Source of the DNA: Pelosinus sp.
GTDB taxonomy: Bacteria; Bacillota; Negativicutes; DSM-13327
Direction: 5' to 3'
Assembly (NCBI GenBank): GCA_029239675.1
Contig: JARBUM010000006.1
Span: 62,001 to 126,000, forward strand
DNA length: 64,000 nucleotides
Both the position numbers and the translations under genes were made by a program. Numbering within the stretch: the first letter of the stretch is position 1; each line of letters opens with the position of its first letter. Positions 24,398 through 33,107 of the stretch are shown here, piece by piece. The notes below the pieces were generated by a model. It was not told the origin of the DNA and searched no databases. It saw only the letters and a program-made list of their open reading frames with translations.

Positions 24398-24425
24398 ATA
24401 TGACTATATTCATTTTTAATCATAT
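24398..24425 (-). promoter_or_regulatory. ArsR-type operator before arsR
   Basis: On the plus strand ATATGA, 13 bases, TAATCATAT, identical in core and spacing to the site before arsD. Confidence 0.7.
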
Positions 24426-24529
24426 GATATAGATTCTACTTTGTCAAGTTGTGATCTAGGATATTTCTTGTATACTTTTAAGTATTGAACTACTACATTT
24501 TTCTTGCGACAATAACACAAATTAGACGT

Positions 24530-25618
24530 TTAGGGACAGACTACAATATTCCTTGCCCATAAACAATCTCCGCAGGACGGTTGATTTCCCCAACAATCTG
24601 CTTCGTTAGTCTGCGCCATAACACAACCATCTCCCTGGCGACAATCGATACATGACGGATATTGCACATTTCTAACCATCCATCGAAAAACTGCATATTT
24701 AGGATCTTGCCAAATTTCGCTCAATGTCTGATTTAATACATTTCCAAAGTTATGGGCCAGCATGGTTTTCTCACGCCCCAAAATATAACAATTATAACTG
24801 TGCATAAACGCATAGCACGGGCTAACATTCCCTTGATGAGTAATCACCAATGCCTTATCTTGAACAAACTTGCACGTACGTTGTGTCCTAAGCTGAAAAT
24901 CGGGGGAAGACTTAACAGAAAGCAAGGGCGATTCCCAACCAAACCCTTCAAGGTTAGTATTAGCATTATATATTATTTCATTTTTCATACTATCATGATA
25001 TGGTAAAACATTTGTTATGATGAAACGATTCGCACCTAATTCATCAACTATAGATCGCATCGTCGGTAATCTACTAAAATTAGTTTTAGTTGCTACAAAC
25101 TCGACACCTAACTGTGGAGTTCCTTTGTTCATCTTCTCTTTTAAAGCTTGTAACATACGAATGTTACGTGTTACATCCTCAAAACTGCCCCCTGGCCTAA
25201 TCTGACTAAAAGAGTCTTCATCCGGTCCATCTAAGGAGATATAAATCCAATCAAGCCCAATATCGATCAATTGAGCTGCAACTTTAGATGTCAACAAAGA
25301 TCCGTTTGTAATCATTTCTGTAACATAGCCCAGACTTTTGCAGTTAGCTAGCATATCTATCATTCTTGGATGAGACAAGGGTTCTCCAAACCCGCCAAAA
25401 TGAACTGTCTTAAGATTAGGTAAGTCGGCCATATCCTTTAGCAGCTTCTCAAATACCGACCAGGTCATATGACCAATATCATCACTCCATGAGTGCCGGA
25501 TACATGTAATACAGGAGTAGTTACAGCTCGTAGTAGGCTCGATATAAATTTTTTTCACATCAAGCTTAAGTGGCAATTCAATCGTCTCTTCTCCTGTATT
25601 AAATCGATACACCCCCAT
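24530..25618 (-). CDS. radical SAM/SPASM protein, like the tungsten-oxidoreductase maturase family
   Basis: About 362 residues. The radical SAM motif is EPTTSCNYSCITCIRHSW (C32, C36, C39), followed by HFGGFGEPLSHP and ISLDGPDEDSFSQIRPG. A Cys-rich C-terminal SPASM-type region (CKFVQDK, GNVSPCYAFMH, PSCIDCRQGDGC, DCWGNQPSCGDCLWA) would bind auxiliary clusters. The CIRHSW and C-terminal pattern fit the TIGR04317 family that accompanies tungsten aldehyde oxidoreductases; no such oxidoreductase is in the window. ATG 25618 is chosen for GGGGTGAC upstream. Other SPASM maturases remain possible. Confidence 0.7.
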   Translation of the reverse strand: MGVYRFNTGEETIELPLKLDVKKIYIEPTTSCNYSCITCIRHSWSDDIGHMTWSVFEKLLKDMADLPNLKTVHFGGFGEPLSHPRMIDMLANCKSLGYVTEMITNGSLLTSKVAAQLIDIGLDWIYISLDGPDEDSFSQIRPGGSFEDVTRNIRMLQALKEKMNKGTPQLGVEFVATKTNFSRLPTMRSIVDELGANRFIITNVLPYHDSMKNEIIYNANTNLEGFGWESPLLSVKSSPDFQLRTQRTCKFVQDKALVITHQGNVSPCYAFMHSYNCYILGREKTMLAHNFGNVLNQTLSEIWQDPKYAVFRWMVRNVQYPSCIDCRQGDGCVMAQTNEADCWGNQPSCGDCLWARNIVVCP

Positions 25619-25706
25619 TATGTCACCCCGCCTCATAATGTTGCTATTCTCCTATTCATTTAATCATCTACTGAGCTCCAATATCCAGCCTTAGCTCATA
25701 ATTCTA

Positions 25707-26054
25707 CTATCGCTTAGGAGGTTTATGCCCATATTTAATGACTTCAATATCATCAATTGTTACCATTCCTTCTTCTAACATCTCATCCAAAAAGGGTAAT
25801 AGTTTATTAATGTATTCTTCACTGTCAATGATCTCGACAAGTATTGGTAAGTCGCTAGAAAGATCCAATATTTTCGCCGAATGAATGCGGCTGTTAGCCC
25901 CGTAGCCCATAAGCCCACGAAATACCGTTGCTCCCGCCATATCCAATTCCTTCGCTTTCTCAACTATCCCTTGATATAAGGAGTGTCGCTTCCAGTGGTC
26001 GGACTCTCCGATATAAACTCGCAACCGTTTTGCTTTACTCGCAATTTTAGGCAC
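25707..26054 (-). CDS. DUF190-family protein
   Basis: 115 residues with the DUF190 pattern: RLRVYIGESDHWKRHSLYQGIVEKAKELDMAGATVFRGLMGYGA, then LPILVEIIDSEEYINKLLPFLDEML. The fold resembles PII-like nucleotide-binding trimers. Members often neighbour fluoride channels (CrcB), but none is seen here. Lies 88 bases upstream of the radical SAM gene on the same strand, so the two may be co-transcribed. Confidence 0.88.
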   Translation of the reverse strand: MPKIASKAKRLRVYIGESDHWKRHSLYQGIVEKAKELDMAGATVFRGLMGYGANSRIHSAKILDLSSDLPILVEIIDSEEYINKLLPFLDEMLEEGMVTIDDIEVIKYGHKPPKR

Positions 26055-26168
26055 AATCTTTTCCTCCTTTATTATTGGAATTTTCCGTATTATTCTTTAA
26101 TTTTCTATAAGCTACTCTCTCCCAAAAAAATTTTCTATTTATATTCTTTTTCCTATTAAAAGGCAAAC

Positions 26169-26196
26169 TCCTGCAAAGTTAGGCCTCCTTGCAGGA
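26169..26196. terminator. bidirectional hairpin terminator
   Basis: TCCTGCAA (26169-26176) pairs with TTGCAGGA (26189-26196). ATTTGTATTTTTT follows on the plus strand and TTTGCCTTTT on the minus. Related in sequence to the hairpin at 1168-1201. Confidence 0.7.
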
Positions 26197-26207
26197 ATTT
26201 GTATTTT

Positions 26208-26468
26208 TTATCGATTAGATTTTGTTAAACTTACTACTTTTACTACTTCTTTATCTAATATATTTTGAAAAGAGGTTACAGATTTCTTTTTTGGTGAATA
26301 TTCATTTAGATTATGCTGCTTTTTAAAATCAATGTGGTTAATATGCAGTACTGGAATAATCATCTCAATCAATCTCCATTTTCCATTTTTTAACATATAT
26401 TCGTTATTTGGGAATAAATCCCTCTTCGCAGTTTCATACAAATAGCAACAAGAAAATCGCATTAACAC
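26208..26468 (-). CDS. small hypothetical protein
   Basis: Up to 86 residues; not recognised. An internal start (MIIPVLHINHIDFKKQHN, residue 36) with GGAG about 11 bases upstream may be the true one, giving 51 residues. A terminator follows 12 bases after the stop, which argues for a real transcription unit. No domain, signal peptide or membrane helix is evident. Confidence 0.4.
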   Translation of the reverse strand: MLMRFSCCYLYETAKRDLFPNNEYMLKNGKWRLIEMIIPVLHINHIDFKKQHNLNEYSPKKKSVTSFQNILDKEVVKVVSLTKSNR

Positions 26469-26549
26469 AATCCATTATTTCCGCATATGTTATCTAACTA
26501 TAGTCAGTATGATCAAGTAAAAATGCTAACAATCAAGGGAAGTGTTATC

Positions 26550-26909
26550 ATGGCTTTAAAATCTGATTTTCAGAATACCTTGGAATTTTTTATATTCTCA
26601 AATCTTCCCATACTTATGAATTCAGCGAATGCTATGAATGTAGTGGTTTCTAATGAGATTATTCCTACTACTCCCACGGCTCCTCTTACTCCTATATCCA
26701 CTACTCCAACTTCTGCTACAGCACCTGTACTCGTTATCACGCCAGAGACTTTAAAGGCACTGCAATCTTACACGATAAATAATTTTCCTAATATCGGATT
26801 ACCTTCAGATATTGCCCAAATAGCAAAGGATTTTATTGCAAATCTTCCTCCACTTATTCCAATTACTCCTACTACTGCTGCGCCTATTACCACCGTTACT
26901 CTTACATAA
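26550..26909 (+). CDS. Pro/Thr-rich protein of unknown function
   Basis: About 119 residues from ATG 26550, chosen because AAGGGAAG lies eight bases upstream. N-terminal MALKSDFQNTLEFFIFSNLP, then a low-complexity Pro/Thr/Ala stretch (IIPTTPTAPLTPISTTPTS), a short helical part (ETLKALQSYTINNFPNIGLPSDIAQIAKDFI) and a second Pro/Thr-rich tail. It resembles small surface or spore-coat proteins in composition only. No signal peptide. Like the gene at 14196, it is followed directly by a family 1 structured repeat. Confidence 0.55.
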   Translation: MALKSDFQNTLEFFIFSNLPILMNSANAMNVVVSNEIIPTTPTAPLTPISTTPTSATAPVLVITPETLKALQSYTINNFPNIGLPSDIAQIAKDFIANLPPLIPITPTTAAPITTVTLT

Positions 26910-26922
26910 AAACATCCCTTTG

Positions 26923-27029
26923 CACTCAGACTAAGCGACGGTTCATGTTATGATAAGCGTAGGTTAAGTGATAATGGGGGCGTGTTAATAGCATGAGCCT
27001 GGCGCGATCCTTATAGCAACAAGATTCAC
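26923..27029. repeat. dispersed intergenic structured repeat, family 1, copy 3
   Basis: CTCAGACTAAGCGACGG, TTCATGTTATGATAAGCG, a variable centre, GTTAATAGCATGAGCC, then GGCGCGATCCTTATAGCAACAAGATTCAC. The arms GGTTCATGTTAT and ATAGCATGAGCC pair with two G-U pairs on the plus strand. Starts about 14 bases after the stop of the preceding gene. Confidence 0.75.
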
Positions 27030-27093
27030 TTGAAATTTTTAGTATAACAAGTAAAGGGTTAGCTTAAAATGTTATACTTTCTTTCTGTTATAG

Positions 27094-27140
27094 CAGAAAG
27101 GCTACGCCCCTTGCATTGCGCAAGAGTTGTAGCCTTTCTG
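27094..27140. terminator. bidirectional hairpin terminator between convergent genes
   Basis: CAGAAAGGCTAC (27094-27105) and GTAGCCTTTCTG (27129-27140) pair perfectly with further inner pairing. It lies directly after the RND transporter gene. Confidence 0.7.
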
Positions 27141-27151
27141 TGCTATTACAT

Positions 27152-30100
27152 TTAATTATTTTTCAGGTCAACTTCTTGACTTGTTGCTTTATCCAGAGAT
27201 GGCATTTCAATGTCGATCTTTATTCTTTTTTTCATGAAATCATCAAGTAGGGTATACACAACAGGTACAACCACTAAGGTCAAAATGGTTGAAGTAATCA
27301 AACCACCGATAATCGCATGAGCCATAGGAGCACGTGCTTCGGCCCCTGGTCCAATTCCTAAGGCTAATGGAAGCATCCCAAAGATCATTGCTGTTGTTGT
27401 CATCAGAATTGGACGCATCCTGACAACAGCCGCTTCCACTAATGCCTGATTTCGTTCTACACCTTCTCCTATACGCTGCTTAGCAAAGTCAATCAGCAAA
27501 ATCGCATTCTTGGTTACTAGGCCCATCAGCATAATAATCCCAATAAGAGACATCATACTGAGCATACTATTAGCAATTAAGAGGCCTAATATCGCACCTA
27601 TAATTGCTAATGGCAATGCCAACATAATAGCAAAAGGTTCAATATAGCTTTCAAATTGAGCAGCCAATACGAAGAAGATAAACAGCACCGCTGCAGCCAA
27701 GGCCATTACAATGCCCTTAAAAGCATCTGCCATTTGTTGTGATTGACCGGTAGTTACAAATTTATATCCTTCTGGTAATTTGACCTCTGCCAACTTTTTG
27801 TTTAGCGCTGTATTAAAATCACCAAGAGAGACACCGGTTAAATTTGCTGAAATGGTAATTTGTCCCTGGCGGTCATACCGCTTGATTTGCGTCGGACTTG
27901 TTGCATATACCATCTTGGTTACCTGTGATAAAGGAACCATGACAGCTTGCCCATTTTTATCTCGATTAGAACTTGCTGCATAAATATTGTTTACATCTGC
28001 TAAACTCTTCCGATCACCAGGTGCTAAGATGAGTCTTACATCATAAGAATCATCTTCATCCCTATACTGAGTTACTACTGTTCCGTTAAACATAGTTTGA
28101 AGGGTTGTCGCAATGTTGGAAGTCGACACACCAAGATCGGCAGCCTTATCACGATCTATCACAATTTGGGCGTCAGGTTTCCCAGCTTCATAGCTGGAAG
28201 AAACATCAATCGCACCTGGAGTGCTAGCCATAATTTGCTCTACTTGTTCCGCAATCTCAGCTAATGTATCTAAAGATGTTCCCTGAATAACAAGAGAGAT
28301 TGGTTTACCGCCAGACATACCTGATTTCTTTGAAACACTGACTTGCACTCCTGCAATGCCATTTAATTTTTCACGAAGATCTGCAACAATCTGGTTGTCA
28401 CTCATTTTACGGTCGCTCTTTGGTGTTAATTTTGTAAAAATATTAATATTGTTAATATCCGCAGAACTATAGGTTAGTGTTACTTCTGGTACGGTGCGGA
28501 TAATTTGGGACATGCTGTCTGCAATCTCACCAACAACTTGTGGGCTCTGACCAGCATCGACAGTTGCAGACACGGTAATTTCACCAGCATCGGAATCTGG
28601 AACAAAAGTTGAACCAAGGAAAGGTACCAGCATTAAGCTGCCCACAAATAATGCACCAGCAATGGCCATTATTTTTTTCCGATGTCCTAATGCAAATTTT
28701 AGAAATTCTCCATAGCGTCCTGTCCAGTACTCAAACTTTTCATTCCATTTACTCCACAGTCTCCCTAATTTACTTGTAGATTCCTTATGACCGCCTGATA
28801 AATATTTGGCCGACAACATGGGAGTCAGTGTAAAAGCAACAAATAAGGAGACCAGAACACTAACTGCTACCGTAATACCAAATTGTTTAAAGAATTGTCC
28901 TATTATGCCAGTCATCATGCCTACTGGCAAGAATACAGCAACTAAAGTAAGGGTTGTTGCCGTAACTGCTAGACCAATCTCCGCCGTCCCCTCGGCAGCA
29001 GCCTTAAATTTGTCCTTACCCATTTCAAGATGGCGGACTATATTCTCGATGACAACAATCGCATCATCGATCAACAAACCTACTGCTAAGGACAAGGCTA
29101 ACAAGGACATGGTATTTAGCGTAAAATCTAGCATTTTCATGGCTAAGAACGAGGTAATAATGGAGGTCGGGATGGCTATGGCCGCGATCATGGTGCTACG
29201 CCAATTACCTAAGAAGAGGAATACGATGGCAACAGCCAATAGGCCCCCAACAACCAAATTAAACAAAACGTCATGAATCGATTCGTTAATATTTTTAGAA
29301 TTATCTCTTACCAATACCAATTCAACACCAGCTGGTAAATCCTTTTTTATATTTTCCAACTCTTTCTTTGCTGCTTCCACAACTTGCACAGTATTGCTAC
29401 CGGACTGTTTCATAATATCCAAACCAATAGAGGATTTATCATTCAGCTTTGTTACGGTTGCTGCATCTTTTGTTGAGTCCTGTATCGTTGCAATATTTTT
29501 CACATACAGTTGTACTCCATTTCTTTGAGTAATGGGAATATTTAACAACTGATTAGGAGAAGTCAGATTACCCACTGATCGCAAACTAGTTTCCCGCTTG
29601 CCATCAGTCACCTTACCTCCAGGAGTGTCCATATTTTCACTGCGTATACTATTCATTATTTCTGAAACGGTCAGATTGTAAGCAGCGATTTTATTACTAT
29701 CCATATTAATTTTAATTTCCCGATCTATACCGCCCTGCACATTTACAGCTGCGACTCCATTGATTGCTTCTAATCTTTTTACAATGGTATCATCGGCAAT
29801 AATGGTTAATTCCCTTGGACTGAGGTTGCCTGTAATTGCAATGGAAGCAACAGCTGTATCAGATGGATCGAATCTTGTTACAATAGGATCATCTGCTTCA
29901 TCAGGTAACACACCTTGCATTCTGCCGACTTTATCGCGAACATCTTGGGCAGCAGTTGCTGCTGAAGTTTCAATGGTAAATTGGATAACCGTTGTGGATA
30001 CCCCTTCTTTTATTGTAGACGTTACATGTTCTATCCCTGGCACAACACTGACAGTTTCTTCAACCTTTTGTGTGATTTTTGATTCAACCTGTTCTGGTGA

Positions 30101-30262
30101 TGCACCAGGATAGGTGACGGTAACGGCTACAACGGGAATTTCAACATTTGGATATTCATCCACATTTAAAGAAATGTAGCTAAATAATCCTAAAACGACA
30201 AGTGCCAGAATTGTCACTGTTGCAAAAACTGGCCGTTTTAAGCTTATATCAGTCAATATCAT
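27152..30262 (-). CDS. RND-family efflux transporter (HAE1/AcrB type)
   Basis: 1036 residues with 12 membrane helices, two large porter-domain loops and the RND signatures GLLIDDAIVVIENIVRHLE and MLMGLVTKNAILLIDFA. In TM4 the proton-relay Asp pair DDAIVV is present. N-terminal LKRPVFATVTILALVVLG is typical. It exports hydrophobic compounds from the inner membrane/periplasm to an outer-membrane channel. The adaptor gene lies 11 bases upstream. No outer-membrane TolC-like gene follows, so the pump must use one encoded elsewhere. This is strong evidence of a diderm cell. Confidence 0.95.
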   Translation of the reverse strand: MILTDISLKRPVFATVTILALVVLGLFSYISLNVDEYPNVEIPVVAVTVTYPGASPEQVESKITQKVEETVSVVPGIEHVTSTIKEGVSTTVIQFTIETSAATAAQDVRDKVGRMQGVLPDEADDPIVTRFDPSDTAVASIAITGNLSPRELTIIADDTIVKRLEAINGVAAVNVQGGIDREIKINMDSNKIAAYNLTVSEIMNSIRSENMDTPGGKVTDGKRETSLRSVGNLTSPNQLLNIPITQRNGVQLYVKNIATIQDSTKDAATVTKLNDKSSIGLDIMKQSGSNTVQVVEAAKKELENIKKDLPAGVELVLVRDNSKNINESIHDVLFNLVVGGLLAVAIVFLFLGNWRSTMIAAIAIPTSIITSFLAMKMLDFTLNTMSLLALSLAVGLLIDDAIVVIENIVRHLEMGKDKFKAAAEGTAEIGLAVTATTLTLVAVFLPVGMMTGIIGQFFKQFGITVAVSVLVSLFVAFTLTPMLSAKYLSGGHKESTSKLGRLWSKWNEKFEYWTGRYGEFLKFALGHRKKIMAIAGALFVGSLMLVPFLGSTFVPDSDAGEITVSATVDAGQSPQVVGEIADSMSQIIRTVPEVTLTYSSADINNINIFTKLTPKSDRKMSDNQIVADLREKLNGIAGVQVSVSKKSGMSGGKPISLVIQGTSLDTLAEIAEQVEQIMASTPGAIDVSSSYEAGKPDAQIVIDRDKAADLGVSTSNIATTLQTMFNGTVVTQYRDEDDSYDVRLILAPGDRKSLADVNNIYAASSNRDKNGQAVMVPLSQVTKMVYATSPTQIKRYDRQGQITISANLTGVSLGDFNTALNKKLAEVKLPEGYKFVTTGQSQQMADAFKGIVMALAAAVLFIFFVLAAQFESYIEPFAIMLALPLAIIGAILGLLIANSMLSMMSLIGIIMLMGLVTKNAILLIDFAKQRIGEGVERNQALVEAAVVRMRPILMTTTAMIFGMLPLALGIGPGAEARAPMAHAIIGGLITSTILTLVVVPVVYTLLDDFMKKRIKIDIEMPSLDKATSQEVDLKNN

Positions 30263-30273
30263 GGCTTTCTCCT

Positions 30274-31374
30274 CTACTCTACTATTTTAACTACATCACC
30301 GTCTTTAAGTTGGCTCACATTACTTACAGCTAACTTATCACCAGGTTGCAGTCCAGATTTAATCTCAATACTGTCACCAGTCGCAGTGCCAACTTCAACT
30401 TGTTGACGAGTAGCTTTATCGTTTGCTACGGTATAGACATAATAAATTCCTTGTTTCTGAATAATTGCTGCCTGAGGCACAGTCAAAATCTGTACTGCTT
30501 CACCTGTGGCTAGCTGGATTTTGCTAAACATACCGCCTTTTAAGGCACCATCTGTATTATCTAGCTTCACTTTTGTACGGAACATCCGGTTGGTTGAACC
30601 AGCTTCTGGATTGATTATATCCACAGTACCGGCAAACACTTTGTCAGCATAAGTATCAACTGTAACTTCTGCTGGCTGACCCTGTTTTACCATACCTAAA
30701 TCCTTTTGTTCAATATTAACAACTGCGTATACTTCGCTAATATCCTGAACCGTCATGAGCGCTGCACCGGGAGAAACAACTTGACCGACAGTCGCTGTTA
30801 CGTTAGCAACCACACCATCTACCGGAGCTGTAATAACACCATAGCCATACTGTTGTTCAGCGTTACTTTGACCATTCGCTGCGCTAGACAGGTCTGCCTG
30901 GGCAATTTTCTTTTTAGCCTCAGCAGCATCTAAGGTTTGCTGAGACACAGCTCCTTGCCCATATAATGTTTGATAACGGTTGTAGTCTGTCATTGCCAGA
31001 TCATAGTTAATTTGGGCTTTCGTCACGGCGTCCTGTGCGGTGCGCACAGAGTTTGCCAATTCAACACTTTCTAATCTAGCTAAGGCATCACCAGCATTAA
31101 CGTGCTGACCTTCTTGCACCATAACTTGCTCGATGCGTCCTGCGAGTTTAGCACTAATCGCTGCCGATGTTTTGCCTTCAATTGAGCCATTTAACATTAA
31201 TTTGGGTACTGTATTTATATATTGTGCTTCTGCAATCTTTACATTTACGCCTGTAGCGTTGGTTTGCAATTGGGTCTTTCCACTAGAAAGTGCGCCGCTG
31301 CGAAATACTACAACTAATCCAATAAATATTACGATTGGAATAATCCAAAATTTAAATTTGAAGCCCTTCATCAA
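30274..31374 (-). CDS. RND efflux membrane-fusion (periplasmic adaptor) protein
   Basis: 366 residues. An N-terminal membrane anchor (about 7-27) leads into a biotinyl-lipoyl-like half (LAGRIEQVMVQEGQHVNAGDALARLES), a helical hairpin (QDAVTKAQINYDLAMTDYNRYQTLY ... LDAAEAKKKIAQADL), the second lipoyl half (YGVITAPVDGVVANVTATVGQVVSPGAALMTV) and beta-barrel and membrane-proximal domains. First gene after the TetR operator and 11 bases upstream of the transporter. No lipobox is evident. Confidence 0.93.
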   Translation of the reverse strand: MMKGFKFKFWIIPIVIFIGLVVVFRSGALSSGKTQLQTNATGVNVKIAEAQYINTVPKLMLNGSIEGKTSAAISAKLAGRIEQVMVQEGQHVNAGDALARLESVELANSVRTAQDAVTKAQINYDLAMTDYNRYQTLYGQGAVSQQTLDAAEAKKKIAQADLSSAANGQSNAEQQYGYGVITAPVDGVVANVTATVGQVVSPGAALMTVQDISEVYAVVNIEQKDLGMVKQGQPAEVTVDTYADKVFAGTVDIINPEAGSTNRMFRTKVKLDNTDGALKGGMFSKIQLATGEAVQILTVPQAAIIQKQGIYYVYTVANDKATRQQVEVGTATGDSIEIKSGLQPGDKLAVSNVSQLKDGDVVKIVE

Positions 31375-31425
31375 GTATGCCCTCCTAAGTTCATATACAT
31401 ATTTGTTCTAAGTAACTACTCACGC

Positions 31426-31457
31426 GCATTACATACCGACTAGTCGGTATGTAATGC
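31426..31457. promoter_or_regulatory. TetR operator: perfect 32-bp palindrome before the RND operon
   Basis: The sequence GCATTACATACCGACT reads into its exact reverse complement at the centre 31441/31442. Its inner CATACCGACTAGTCGGTATG is a typical TetR-family operator. It lies between the end of the tetR gene (31472) and the adaptor start (31374). Confidence 0.85.
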
Positions 31458-31471
31458 ATGAAGGAATTGAT

Positions 31472-32068
31472 TCATTCCTTTTTATCATTTACCCTAATAA
31501 GCTGCCAAAGACTATTCATCACTTGCTGGTGCATAGCTGGGGTATTTAGATTTTTGCCTAAAACATTCAGCCCACTGGAAATAGAAAGTACAATGGTCGC
31601 CACGACCTCGGCATCTACATCTCTTCTGATTTCCCCTGTTTCTTGAGCCACCTGTAACTTTTCTGTTATTAGATTTCGTAATTCCAACTGCCCCTGATCA
31701 ATCCGCTCTTGAATCTCAGGAAAATTATGCATCACCTCTAATGCAAGACTTGCATTATTAGCGCGATAATCCCCTTGCTTAATATTGAGTAGACGTTCAA
31801 TGTAAACTTCTTGCTCCCCGCTTAACAGAAGGTTCAAAGTCCCGCGAAAAGTTTTTTCTTTGTTTAAGAATTCCGTATATTTTTTTCCAAAATAATCAAA
31901 CAAAAAGCAAATACCTGCATGAAATAACTCTTCCTTACTTCCAAAGTAATGATATATTCCACCTTTGGTAATACCAACTTCATTTGCTACATCCATGAGA
32001 GACACATTCCTGTATCCACGCAATAAAAATAGTCTTAAAGCGGCTAAGATTATATTATCTTTCGTCAA
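31472..32068 (-). CDS. TetR-family repressor of the RND pump
   Basis: 198 residues: an N-terminal TetR helix-turn-helix (KDNIILAALRLFLLRGYRNVSLMDVANEVGITKGGIYHYFGSKEELFHAGI) and a ligand-binding helical C-terminal domain. The GIYHYF motif is typical. It lies immediately upstream of the pump genes, and matching operators precede both the pump operon and its own gene, so autoregulation plus drug-responsive control of the pump is the natural inference. Confidence 0.92.
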   Translation of the reverse strand: MTKDNIILAALRLFLLRGYRNVSLMDVANEVGITKGGIYHYFGSKEELFHAGICFLFDYFGKKYTEFLNKEKTFRGTLNLLLSGEQEVYIERLLNIKQGDYRANNASLALEVMHNFPEIQERIDQGQLELRNLITEKLQVAQETGEIRRDVDAEVVATIVLSISSGLNVLGKNLNTPAMHQQVMNSLWQLIRVNDKKE

Positions 32069-32086
32069 AATTTCTCCCCCTTAAAA

Positions 32087-32106
32087 CGTACCTACCAGTC
32101 GGTATG
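32087..32106. promoter_or_regulatory. imperfect TetR operator before tetR
   Basis: CGTACCTACC followed by AGTCGGTATG; the right half is identical to the half-site in the 32-bp palindrome at 31426-31457. It lies about 20 bases upstream of the tetR start. Confidence 0.75.
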
Positions 32107-32198
32107 TTTTTATTATCCATCAATCCTGCCTTGCTGTCAATACAATTTTAAATCCCTGTGATTCACTTGCGTTGTAATCACAGGGATTCTTCAGAAAT

Positions 32199-32912
32199 CT
32201 AAATTATGCTATGCCCTCCATCCATATGCAGAACAGTCCCAGTTACAAAACCGTTCGTTACTAAATATAGTACTCCTTTGGCTACATCTTCTGCTTGACC
32301 AATTCTTTGTACAGGTAATTTATTAGCTACTCCATTGTAAAAACTATCACGCATGTCTGCTGGCATTTTACTACGTGCAGGCGTATCAATAATACCAGGC
32401 GAAACAACATTGACACGGATAGGCGCAAGTTCTAGAGCTAAGGTTTTCCCAAGATTGGCAACCGCCGCATTTATTGCTCCAAGGATTGCTGAGCCAACCA
32501 TGGCTTTGAAAGCTACAACTCCTGAAAACAGGGTAATTGATCCCTTAGGTAAAATTTTTAGTGCTCCATACTTGGCTACATAGTACTGACCCCAGAATTT
32601 ATTTTCAAACATTTGGCGATCTTGAGCTGTATCTGTTGTTAGAAAAGCTCCTCCTGATGTTTCCGCCGCAGTAACGATTAAATGATCCAATGGCCCTACA
32701 GTCTCAAAAAAATCCTTTACCTCTGTTTCTTGAGTACTGTCCAATATATAAGAAGTTACATTCCCATCTAATTTTGCTTTTGCTTTCCTGAGCTTTTCTT
32801 CTGAGCGGCTGGCTATCGTAACCCTCGCACCTTGTAACAAAGCAAGTCTTGCTGTCTCTATACCAATTCCAGAACTTCCACCAATGATTATAATATGTTT
32901 ATCCTTTAGCAT
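32199..32912 (-). CDS. short-chain dehydrogenase/reductase
   Basis: 237 residues. The Rossmann start IIIIGGSSGIGIETARLALLQGARVTIASRS gives the TGxxxGIG-type motif. The catalytic region is atypical: LFSGVVAFKAMVGSAILGAINAAVANLGKTLA lacks the standard YxxxK tyrosine, although the spacing and the following lysine are kept. The C-terminal VLYLVTNGFVTGTVLHMDGGHSII is classical. It may therefore be a non-canonical SDR. The HxlR regulator at 33108 lies just upstream on the same strand. Confidence 0.85.
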   Translation of the reverse strand: MLKDKHIIIIGGSSGIGIETARLALLQGARVTIASRSEEKLRKAKAKLDGNVTSYILDSTQETEVKDFFETVGPLDHLIVTAAETSGGAFLTTDTAQDRQMFENKFWGQYYVAKYGALKILPKGSITLFSGVVAFKAMVGSAILGAINAAVANLGKTLALELAPIRVNVVSPGIIDTPARSKMPADMRDSFYNGVANKLPVQRIGQAEDVAKGVLYLVTNGFVTGTVLHMDGGHSII

Positions 32913-33107
32913 TTTTTATTACCTCCTATTTATCAATTATGCTGATGAGGCAATTGTAGCAACATTACTTTTCTTTGTGAAGTAGTGTAAATTAATACAC
33001 ATAGTTACCTAATAGGAAGTTTTTTGTTTTATAAGCAGTTTCTGCAAATAATATTTTGATAAAAGAAAAAAAGAACCCTAAGGTCCTCTTCTTTGTATTT
33101 CCGATTT

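Noticed and set aside
33066-33096. Imperfect hairpin plus T-run after the HxlR gene
   Set aside because: The stem has several G-U pairs and weak core pairing, so I mention it only in the gene entry and do not list it as a terminator.
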